This document shows, piece by piece, positions 1 through 6,460 of a DNA stretch of 7,833 bases. Made by a program: the position numbers and the translations under genes. Position 1 is the stretch's first letter. Every line of letters starts with the position of its first letter. The stretch spans positions 1-7,833 of the forward strand of contig JBGAKX010000181.1 in NCBI GenBank assembly GCA_044224215.1, in the 5' to 3' direction. This DNA is from DAOMFM01 sp035429825. Lineage in GTDB: Bacteria; Acidobacteriota; Blastocatellia; UBA7656; JADIYM01. The notes beneath the pieces are model-generated. The model saw only the letters and a list, made by a program, of their open reading frames with translations, made no database searches and was not told the origin of the DNA.

Positions 1-528
1 GAGCCGCTCGGAATCGTCGATCCTGCCGACTACGACGCGACGCGCGATCGCGTTGCGGCGCTGCTTGGGCGGCAGCCCGACGTGCGCGTGCGCAGGCGCG
101 AGGACGTGTATTCCGGACCGTTTGTCGAGCGCGCACCCGATCTGCTCGTCGAATCCACGCGCGAGGACGTCGGGTTGAGCGGTCGCCTGCTCGATGTTCC
201 AGTGCGCCAGCCCGTTGACGCTCCGTACTTTCATCACACCCGTCGCGGGATCTGGGCGGTCGCGGGTCCCGGCGTTCGGCCGGGCGTGCTCGCCGGGCCG
301 TTCAACATCGTCGACGTGTGCCCGACGGCGCTCCACCTTGCCGGCGCGTCGGTTCCGGATGACCTTGACGGCGCCGTGCGACTCGAGTTGTTCGATCCGG
401 CGTCCGAGCCCGGAGCCCGCCCAGTGCGCTACGTCGCGACCGACGCAACGGTAACGACGGACGACGACGTGGAGTACGACGACGACGCGATCAAGGAGAA
501 GCTGCGCGGGCTCGGCTACATGCATTGA
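1..528 (+). CDS. Alkaline-phosphatase-superfamily protein (type I phosphodiesterase/nucleotide pyrophosphatase-like), C-terminal part, 5' truncated by the window
   Basis: The frame is open from base 1 to the TGA at 526-528, giving 175 visible residues, so the true start lies upstream. An internal ATG at 82 is not a credible start because homology continues in front of it. The visible part matches the C-terminal third of the next gene: RRREDVYSGPFVERAPD here against YRREEVMDGPYIEYAPD there, HHTRRGIWAVAGPG against SHTDWGVLIAHGPG, and DVCPTALHLAG against DVTPTALYALG. The second His of FHHT (codon 235-237) corresponds to the late metal-binding His of the alkaline phosphatase superfamily. The tail is acidic (TDDDVEYDDD) and ends LRGLGYMH, a tail type shared with two other genes in the window. 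The nucleophile and first metal ligands lie outside the window, so catalytic competence and any signal peptide cannot be judged. Family assignment is firm; substrate is unknown. Confidence 0.85.
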   Translation, partial: EPLGIVDPADYDATRDRVAALLGRQPDVRVRRREDVYSGPFVERAPDLLVESTREDVGLSGRLLDVPVRQPVDAPYFHHTRRGIWAVAGPGVRPGVLAGPFNIVDVCPTALHLAGASVPDDLDGAVRLELFDPASEPGARPVRYVATDATVTTDDDVEYDDDAIKEKLRGLGYMH

Positions 529-593
529 GGCGGACGGCGCGCCAGTTCTGCGTACCATGTACCTCGTTCCCTGCTATTATTGCGGATTCATTT

Positions 594-598
594 CGGGA
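594..598 (+). promoter_or_regulatory. Shine-Dalgarno GGGAG that selects the GTG start at 607
   Basis: GGGAG ends 8 bases before GTG at 607. This favours GTG 607 over the in-frame TTG at 580, which has no purine-rich sequence in front of it and would add nine residues ahead of the family's usual start. An ATG at 602 is in another frame and meets TGA two codons later. Confidence 0.6.
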
Positions 599-606
599 GC
601 CATGTC

Positions 607-2277
607 GTGACGGTAAAGCCGAGAGTCTTCATCATTGGTATCGATGGCGCGACGTTCGATCTGATCGACGGATGGGTCGCCGACGGTCTGCTGCCGAACA
701 TCGGGCGGCTGATGCGCGAAGGCGGCCGCGGGCTGCTGCAGTCGACGGTCATTCCGAACAGCTTTCCGGGGTGGACGTCGTGCACCACCGGCGTCAATCC
801 GGCCAAGCACGGCATTTTCAACGCACTGATTCGAAAGGACTTGCACGACTACAGGATGTCGGTCGTGAACTCGCGCGACATCCGGTACGACCGCATCTGG
901 CAGATTCTCAGCCGCGAAGGCCTTCGCGTGGGTGTCGTGAACGTCCCGTGTTCATATCCGCCGGTGCCCGTCAACGGCTACCTGATCGGCGGCATGCTGT
1001 CGCCGAGCGTCGAAAGCGACTTCACGTATCCCGAGGGCCTGATCAAGGACGTCATCGCCGAGACCGGCGAGTACATCATCGACCTGCGGTCAAAGCACAT
1101 ACCGCGCGAGCAGATGCGCGACGAGCTGCTGCGTTCGGTGGACGCGCGCGGCGCCGCGATGCGCTACCTGCTCGAATCGCGTGACACCGACTTTGCGATG
1201 CTCGTGTTCACCGAGACCGATCGCGCGCAGCACTACTTCTGGGCGGACATGGACGCGGACCATCCCGCACACACGCCCGAGCGCGGCGAGGCGTTCGGCG
1301 ATGCGATCCGGCAGGTCTACGAACGCGTCGACGAACAGGTCGGACGGCTCGTCGAGACGGTCGGGCCCGAGTGCCAGATCTACATCGTGTCGGACCACGG
1401 CTTTGGCGCGCAGCCGCACTACGTCTACATCAACCGCTGGCTGCAGCAGCACGGCTACCTGAAGTCGCTCGTCAGGGAGACGCCGGGTCAGCGCGTGCGG
1501 AAGCGCACAAAAGACCTGCTCGAATCGGTCGGCCTGCTGTCCACGGCGCGCACGGTGCGAAACAAGGTGTTTGGCGAGCCCGCCGGGGCGCGCGAAGCCG
1601 ACCTCAAGCACGGCCAGATGGCGAACAAGCGGACCAGTATCGACCGCATCATCGAGAACGTCGACTGGTCGGCGACCACGGCGTACGCGCTCGTGCCGCG
1701 CGGCGTGCGGATCAACCTGAAAGGCCGCGAACCGAACGGAATCGTGGAACCGATCGCCTACGAGGCGCTGCGCACAAGGCTGATCCACGAGCTGAAGCGG
1801 ATGTCGTATCCGGGCGGCGAAAATGTCTTCGATCGCGTGTACCGACGCGAAGAGGTGATGGACGGGCCGTACATCGAGTACGCGCCGGACATCGTCACGT
1901 GCATGCCGGTCGGCGTGCCGTCGTGCCACCTCGAGCCACGGGAACTGTTCGCCATCAACACGGGAGCGACGGGCTCGCACACCGACTGGGGCGTGCTGAT
2001 CGCACACGGACCCGGCATCAAGGCGGGCGCAGACGTCGTCGGTGCGCGGCTGATGGACGTCACACCCACTGCGCTGTACGCACTCGGAATTCCGCTGAAC
2101 GACGACATGGACGGGCAGCCGGTCGTTGGTCTGTTCACCGAAGAGTTCACCGCGACGCATCACATAGAGTTCCGGGAGAACACGTCGCGCGCGGCAACCG
2201 ACCGCGTCGACCCGTTCAGCGTGACCGAAGAGGACGAGATCATGGATCAGCTGAAGGGTCTCGGGTACATCAACTAG
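607..2277 (+). CDS. Full-length type I phosphodiesterase/nucleotide pyrophosphatase-like protein, alkaline phosphatase superfamily, no signal peptide
   Basis: The protein has 556 residues from GTG 607. It carries the superfamily two-metal site in order: FIIGIDGATFD with Asp13; IPNSFPGWTSCTTG followed by NPAKHGIF; FTETDRAQHYFW with Asp205 and His209; IVSDHGFG with Asp263 and His264; and SHTDWGV with His458. Aligned to the NPP pattern T-F-P-N-H-(x)5-T-G, the nucleophile falls on Ser52, not the usual Thr. Known members hydrolyse or transfer phosphodiesters using two Zn-type metals; the substrate here is unknown. The N-terminus runs straight into the first beta strand with no signal peptide or transmembrane segment, so a cytoplasmic location is inferred. 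It lies 78 bp after a paralog and 87 bp before a GT9 glycosyltransferase, suggesting work on nucleotide-activated or lipid-linked sugar intermediates (inference). The tail ends LKGLGYIN. Confidence 0.9.
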   Translation: MTVKPRVFIIGIDGATFDLIDGWVADGLLPNIGRLMREGGRGLLQSTVIPNSFPGWTSCTTGVNPAKHGIFNALIRKDLHDYRMSVVNSRDIRYDRIWQILSREGLRVGVVNVPCSYPPVPVNGYLIGGMLSPSVESDFTYPEGLIKDVIAETGEYIIDLRSKHIPREQMRDELLRSVDARGAAMRYLLESRDTDFAMLVFTETDRAQHYFWADMDADHPAHTPERGEAFGDAIRQVYERVDEQVGRLVETVGPECQIYIVSDHGFGAQPHYVYINRWLQQHGYLKSLVRETPGQRVRKRTKDLLESVGLLSTARTVRNKVFGEPAGAREADLKHGQMANKRTSIDRIIENVDWSATTAYALVPRGVRINLKGREPNGIVEPIAYEALRTRLIHELKRMSYPGGENVFDRVYRREEVMDGPYIEYAPDIVTCMPVGVPSCHLEPRELFAINTGATGSHTDWGVLIAHGPGIKAGADVVGARLMDVTPTALYALGIPLNDDMDGQPVVGLFTEEFTATHHIEFRENTSRAATDRVDPFSVTEEDEIMDQLKGLGYIN

Positions 2278-2349
2278 GCGGATCGCGCGCATTGTCCACA
2301 GCCCGGCCCAGCTCGGCGAATTCCGGCGAATCCATCGACTTGCACTCAT

Positions 2350-2356
2350 AGGTGAG
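2350..2356 (+). promoter_or_regulatory. Shine-Dalgarno AGGTGAG for the GTG start at 2365
   Basis: AGGTGAG ends 8 bases before GTG at 2365 and supports that start for the GT9 gene. The nearby ATG at 2357 is in a different frame. Confidence 0.6.
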
Positions 2357-2364
2357 ATGACGGC

Positions 2365-3546
2365 GTGATCATCAGGGCAGCGAAACGACTCGGGCGCGAG
2401 GCGGCGTATGCGGCATTCCGCGTGTACTGCGCCACGCTGCCACGAAAGCCGTTTGCTCCAGAAGAGGTCCGGAAGATCCTGGTGCCGCTCTACGCGGGCG
2501 TCGGGAACATCGTGCTGTATACGCCGGCGCTCCGTGCGATCCGGCGCCGGTTCCCCCACGCCGAGATCGTCGTCGCGGTCGGCGGAAGCCGCAGCAACCA
2601 GGACGTCGCGGGGCCCGCAGTCGTCGATCGGGTCGTCGAAATCCCGGCACAGGCCAGGTTCGGCGAACGTCGCCGTGCGATCAAGTCGCTCAAGCGCGAG
2701 CGCTTTGACCTGTGCATCAACGCGTTCCACGTGGTCTATCCGTTCCAGGTTGCCTTCACGGCATTCGCCCGAATCCCGTGGCGATGCGGCCACGTGACCA
2801 GCCCCGGCTGGTCGAATCCCTACGATTTTCTCTACAACGTACCTGCGCGAATGGAACGCGACCAGCACGAAATCGACCGGTACCTCGAACTGGCGTACGC
2901 GGTGGGTGTGTCGCGCGACTCGGTCGACGACAAGCCGTTCATTCACGTGCCTGCAACGGCACGGTCGGTGGCGGTGGAACTGCTGGCGGCACGCGGCATC
3001 GCACCGGACGACGCGTTCGTCGCCGTGCACGCCGGAACGTCCCGCGTCATGCGTTGGAAACAGTGGGGCGTCGACCGGTTTGAAGAGGTCGTCCGGCTCG
3101 CAGGTCGATCGCCCGCGCTGAAGTTCGTTCTCGTCGGCGCGCCCGACGAACGCGCCGAGATGCAGAAGATGTCCGAGCGGCTCTCTGCCGAGCTGAACGG
3201 CAGGTTCGTCGATCTCGTCGGCGAAACGGATGTTCCGACGCTCGCGGCGATTATCGAGCGCGCGACGGCACTCGTCGGAAACGACAGCGGACCGATGCAG
3301 ATCGCGGTGGCGCTCGGCGTGCCGACCGTGATTCCGTGGGGCCCGAGCGATCTTCCGCGCAACCGTCCGCGCGGACCGCTTCACACGGTGCTCTTCAAAG
3401 CCCTGCCGTGCAGTCCGTGCTATCGTATGCCGGGCGACAGCAAGGTGCATCTGTGCAACGACCATCAGTGCCTCAGCCAGATCACGGTTGCCGAGGTCAC
3501 TGACGCGCTTCGAGCCCGCATCGCCGCAGAGCGTTCACGCGTATGA
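2365..3546 (+). CDS. Glycosyltransferase family 9 (ADP-heptosyltransferase-like)
   Basis: The 393-residue protein is typical in length for GT9, a GT-B fold family that transfers heptose or related sugars from ADP-activated donors in the cytoplasm, classically to the LPS core. The N-terminal acceptor domain contains YAGVGNIVLYTPALRAIRRR (43-62), the usual GT9 opening after a roughly 37-residue basic leader. The donor domain contains VHAGTSRVMRWKQW (221-234), where Lys232 occupies the position of the conserved catalytic-region Lys, and VGNDSGPMQIAVALGVP (304-320). The family's MH after DSGP is MQ here (Gln312), an unusual change. A C-terminal Cys pattern, C349-x2-C352-x11-C364-x4-C369, fits the CSPC...C....C signature of many GT9 proteins. 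The next gene overlaps its stop by four bases (ATGA), implying translational coupling. The exact donor sugar and acceptor cannot be read from sequence. Confidence 0.93.
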   Translation: MIIRAAKRLGREAAYAAFRVYCATLPRKPFAPEEVRKILVPLYAGVGNIVLYTPALRAIRRRFPHAEIVVAVGGSRSNQDVAGPAVVDRVVEIPAQARFGERRRAIKSLKRERFDLCINAFHVVYPFQVAFTAFARIPWRCGHVTSPGWSNPYDFLYNVPARMERDQHEIDRYLELAYAVGVSRDSVDDKPFIHVPATARSVAVELLAARGIAPDDAFVAVHAGTSRVMRWKQWGVDRFEEVVRLAGRSPALKFVLVGAPDERAEMQKMSERLSAELNGRFVDLVGETDVPTLAAIIERATALVGNDSGPMQIAVALGVPTVIPWGPSDLPRNRPRGPLHTVLFKALPCSPCYRMPGDSKVHLCNDHQCLSQITVAEVTDALRARIAAERSRV

Positions 3547-4883
3547 AGCCAAACGTCCTCGTCGTCTCGCTCGACACGCTCAGATTCGACTGTGTCGCCG
3601 CCGCAGGCGAGCGACGCTTTCTCGGTGACGCTGCGGACCGGCTGACGACGCCGCACATCGATGCGCTGGCTGCGGCCGGCGCGATCTTCACGCAGGCGGT
3701 CTCCGCCGCACCGTTCACCACGCCGTCGCACGCGTCGCTGTTCACCGGATTGCTTCCGCCGCAGCACGGCGCGCACCACCAGTACCGGACTCCGATCAAT
3801 CCGGCGGCCCGGACGCTCGCAGAGCGTCTCGCGTCGGCGGGATACCGCACCGCCCAGAGCGCCGGCCGCGCGGAGGGCGAGGGCGTCATGTTCGCGAGCG
3901 ACGTGACGGGTCTCGCCCGTGGCTTCCAGACGTCGATCTTTGCGGGCAGCGTCGATCGCGCGACGCGGAAGTGGCTCAAGAAGGCGCGGGGCAGCGCGTG
4001 GCACCTGTTCTTTCACACGTTTGCGGCCCACTGGCCGTACGGTCGCAAGCCCGCAGACGTCGAGCGGCTGTTCGCCAACGCGTGGGCGACCGACGACTGG
4101 ACGGCCGTGCGGCAGCTCTACGTCGAGAATGCAAGCGCCGCAGACGCGATGGTCGGCGAGCTGGTTGCATTGCTCCGCGACTTGGGCGAACTCGAGCGCA
4201 CCATCGTCGTCGTGCTCGCGGATCACGGCGAGGGGCTCAGTCACCTGACGCCGCTCCACGGACCGATCAACGGCGGCCGCGAAGAAGTCATCCGAGTGCC
4301 GCTGATCGTCCACGCGCCGTGGGCGGTCACTGCGGGATCTCGCGTCTCGGCACAAGTGCGTACGGTCGACATTCTCCCGACGATTCTCGAGCTAACCGGC
4401 ATCGGCGTGACTGCCGAGAATCCGCCGCTGGCCGGGGCGTCGCTGACGGCGCTGTTATCGGGTGGAAGCGGATCGACAGAGCGTCCCGCGTTCTTTGTCG
4501 GGCACCTCAACGACGACGCGCTCGCCGAACCGCTGCTCGCTGGTGTGCGGACCGAGGGGTGGAAATTCATCATCGACGACTGCACCGACGCGAAGCTCGC
4601 GATGTTCGAGGCTCGGCTTGCACGCCAGGCGGGCGCGGCTGTGAAGGCGGATCTTCGCGGACAGTTGCTGCGCGAGATGCACGCTGCGGGCGAGCGCGTG
4701 AAGCTGTTCGATCTCGCCGCCGATCCGCTTGAAACACGCAACGTGGCGGCCGATCACCCCGAGCTCGTCGCGATGTTGTCGGCCCAGGTCGCCGCGTTTC
4801 TCGGCGGCAGTGCGAGCGGACCCGAAGCGGGCGAGGACGCGTTGCTCGAGGAGCAGCTGCGCGCGCTCGGATATCTGACGTAG
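3543..4883 (+). CDS. Sulfatase-fold hydrolase/phosphotransferase with Thr nucleophile, probably not a sulfatase
   Basis: This 446-residue protein has the sulfatase-fold (PF00884-type) motif order: VVSLDTLRFD with Asp11; TTPHIDALAAAGAIF; FTTPSHASLFTG with Thr59 then LPPQHG; FFHTFAAHWPYG (157-168); VVLADHGEGL with Asp227 and His228; LHG with His239; and EEVIRVPLIVHAP. True sulfatases have C/S-x-P-S/A-R, where Cys or Ser is matured to formylglycine. Here the motif is T59-T-P-S-H63, so maturation is not expected and Thr59 should be a direct nucleophile, as in phosphoethanolamine or phosphoglycerol transferases. The second Asp of the usual metal-binding pair is Thr12. The C-terminal LFDLAADPLETRNVA is typical of the family and the end is LRALGYLT. 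No signal peptide or membrane segment is visible, so the protein is inferred to be cytoplasmic. The start overlaps the GT9 stop. The natural substrate is unknown. Confidence 0.9.
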   Translation: MKPNVLVVSLDTLRFDCVAAAGERRFLGDAADRLTTPHIDALAAAGAIFTQAVSAAPFTTPSHASLFTGLLPPQHGAHHQYRTPINPAARTLAERLASAGYRTAQSAGRAEGEGVMFASDVTGLARGFQTSIFAGSVDRATRKWLKKARGSAWHLFFHTFAAHWPYGRKPADVERLFANAWATDDWTAVRQLYVENASAADAMVGELVALLRDLGELERTIVVVLADHGEGLSHLTPLHGPINGGREEVIRVPLIVHAPWAVTAGSRVSAQVRTVDILPTILELTGIGVTAENPPLAGASLTALLSGGSGSTERPAFFVGHLNDDALAEPLLAGVRTEGWKFIIDDCTDAKLAMFEARLARQAGAAVKADLRGQLLREMHAAGERVKLFDLAADPLETRNVAADHPELVAMLSAQVAAFLGGSASGPEAGEDALLEEQLRALGYLT

Positions 4884-4927
4884 CGAACGCACGCGCGGCG
4901 AACGACGAGCGACCGGGGCACGCCGAC

Positions 4928-6430
4928 ATGGGACTCTACGCCAAGATCAGGGAGACCGTGACCGAAGCCGCGGTCTTCGGCATAGCCCCGCTCGTCACGA
5001 GCCTCACCGGATTTCTTCTCACATTCGTCTATGCGAAGTACCTCGGGCCCGGCGACCTCGGGCACCTCGCGCTGCTTCTCGCGACCGAGGCATTCGCCAC
5101 CCAACTGCTCGGCATCGGCATGACACAGGCATATTTCCGATCGTACTTTGACGACGAGTCGGAGGAGCGCCGGCGCGTCATCACCGGCACGACGCTCTGG
5201 TTTCTGGTCGGCGTGAACCTCGTCTTTGCGCTGGCGTCGTTTCCGTTCGCGGGCTGGTATGCCGCGCTGATCAAGATCCCCGACGTTCGGCTCGTACAGC
5301 TGGTGATCGTGCTCACGGCGATCGACACGGTCAACACGGTGCCGTTTCTGATCCTCAAGGCCGCGCGCCGGTCAAAGGTCTACGTCGGCGTGAAATGGAT
5401 CGCGGGTCTCGCGCAGTTCCTCGCGATCGTCGCACTGGTCGCGGTCTTCAAGCTCGGCGTCACCGGCGCGCTGATCGGATGGGTGGTCGGCACCGCACTC
5501 CAGACGGTGATCTACTTTTCGCTTCTGCGCGGCAGTTTCAGCTTTGTGTTCTCGTTCACGGAGCTCAAGCCGATGCTCGCGCTCGGCGTCCCGATGGTGT
5601 TCAACGCGCTCGCCACAAAGGTGCTGATCACCGCCGACCGGTTCTTTATCAACCACTACTCGACGGCGAAAGAGGTCGGTCTCTACGAGCTTGCGAACAA
5701 GTTCGCATCGATCCTGCCGATCCTGATCACGAATCCGTTCAGCCTGATCTGGCCCGCAATGCGGTTCCAGGTGAGCAAGGACGAGGACGCCGGCGAGTAC
5801 TACTCGCTGGTGCTGACATACCTGACGTTCCTGTCGCTCTTCTTCGGCCTTGGCGTGGCGGTGCTCGTTCCAGAGTTGATTCACATCACGCTGCGCGAAG
5901 AGTACTGGGGCGCGATCCCGGTCGTTCCGCTCTTTGTGTTGTATTACCTGCTCGTCGCGACGGGAAAGGGCGTGAATGTCGGGTTGATGACGGAACGCAA
6001 GGCGTACTGGAACCCGATCATCGTGTCGGCGGCGGCTGCCGTGAACATCGCGCTCAACTTTCTGCTCATTCCGCGCTTTGGCATCATCGGCGCGGGATGG
6101 GCCACCGTCATCGCGTACCTCTTCATGAACTGGTTCCGGTGGTACATGTCGAACAAGTACCTTCCGATCGCCTACGACTGGGGACGGATCGTGAAGTTGC
6201 TCGTCGTCGCGTTTGCGATGTACGCCGTGATCGTGCTGCTTCCGATCGGGAACCATTACGTTTCATTTGCGGTTCGGTTCGGCATCGCTGCATGCTTCCC
6301 GTTCGTGCTTGCGACGCTGAGGTTTTATGACGAGCGCGAGATTTCGCGCCTCTCCGAGTTGTGGCGCGCGGGCCGTCGGCGGGCCGTGCGCGTTGTGAAG
6401 CGCAATTCGAAGGGCGCGTCCGAGAAGTAG
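4928..6430 (+). CDS. Polysaccharide/oligosaccharide flippase, Wzx-like, MOP superfamily
   Basis: The 500-residue protein is strongly hydrophobic with about 14 predicted membrane segments, roughly at 14-36, 43-66, 87-115, 122-143, 155-175, 178-200, 213-233, 253-276, 290-316, 328-345, 362-381, 384-402, 420-440 and 447-463. Family features include VYAKYLGPGDLGHLALL near the N-terminus, GLYELANKFASILP (251-264), and NFLLIPRFGIIGAGWATVIA (377-396), characteristic of polysaccharide-synthesis flippases. Members move undecaprenyl-linked or other lipid-linked glycans from the cytoplasmic to the outer leaflet. The C-terminal 35 residues are basic and probably cytoplasmic. ATG 4928 is preceded by a weak GGGG nine bases upstream. 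The gene sits 44 bp after the sulfatase-fold gene, fitting a role in exporting the product made by the neighbouring GT9. Which glycan it carries is not readable; a lipid-II-type substrate cannot be excluded. Confidence 0.9.
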   Translation: MGLYAKIRETVTEAAVFGIAPLVTSLTGFLLTFVYAKYLGPGDLGHLALLLATEAFATQLLGIGMTQAYFRSYFDDESEERRRVITGTTLWFLVGVNLVFALASFPFAGWYAALIKIPDVRLVQLVIVLTAIDTVNTVPFLILKAARRSKVYVGVKWIAGLAQFLAIVALVAVFKLGVTGALIGWVVGTALQTVIYFSLLRGSFSFVFSFTELKPMLALGVPMVFNALATKVLITADRFFINHYSTAKEVGLYELANKFASILPILITNPFSLIWPAMRFQVSKDEDAGEYYSLVLTYLTFLSLFFGLGVAVLVPELIHITLREEYWGAIPVVPLFVLYYLLVATGKGVNVGLMTERKAYWNPIIVSAAAAVNIALNFLLIPRFGIIGAGWATVIAYLFMNWFRWYMSNKYLPIAYDWGRIVKLLVVAFAMYAVIVLLPIGNHYVSFAVRFGIAACFPFVLATLRFYDEREISRLSELWRAGRRRAVRVVKRNSKGASEK

Positions 6431-6444
6431 CGGCACACAGATTC

Positions 6445-6450
6445 GGAGGT
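6445..6450 (+). promoter_or_regulatory. Near-consensus Shine-Dalgarno GGAGGT for the antiporter
   Basis: GGAGGT lies 10 bases before ATG 6461 and is the strongest ribosome binding site in the window. It decides for ATG 6461 over the out-of-frame TTG at 6454. Its strength suggests the antiporter is translated independently of the flippase upstream. Confidence 0.65.
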
Positions 6451-6460
6451 GCGTTGAACG

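Noticed and set aside
580..606. TTG 580 as start of the full-length phosphodiesterase-like gene
   Set aside because: It has no ribosome binding site, and the extra nine residues do not fit the family's N-terminus; GTG 607 has GGGAG at proper spacing.
1371..2351. 326-codon + strand frame inside the second phosphodiesterase-like gene
   Set aside because: It is an alternative frame of a gene with intact catalytic motifs; Arg/Ala-rich composition and no domain.
1090..3465. 791-codon open frame on the - strand
   Set aside because: It runs antisense through two well-supported genes, is very rich in Arg/His/Asp/Val as expected from reading GC-biased codons in reverse, and shows no recognisable family motif.
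3465..4355. 296-codon open frame on the - strand
   Set aside because: It is antisense to the sulfatase-fold gene, of Arg-rich low-complexity composition, with no motif; a by-product of third-position GC bias.
3543..4883. True formylglycine-dependent sulfatase
   Set aside because: The key Cys/Ser is Thr59 and the motif Arg is His63, so sulfatase activity is not supported despite the fold.
4884..4927. Terminator between the sulfatase-fold gene and the flippase
   Set aside because: No stable hairpin followed by a T-run is seen in these 44 bases.
5372..6256. 294-codon open frame on the - strand
   Set aside because: It is antisense to the flippase; its charged, His/Arg/Glu-rich sequence mirrors hydrophobic codons and has no family features.
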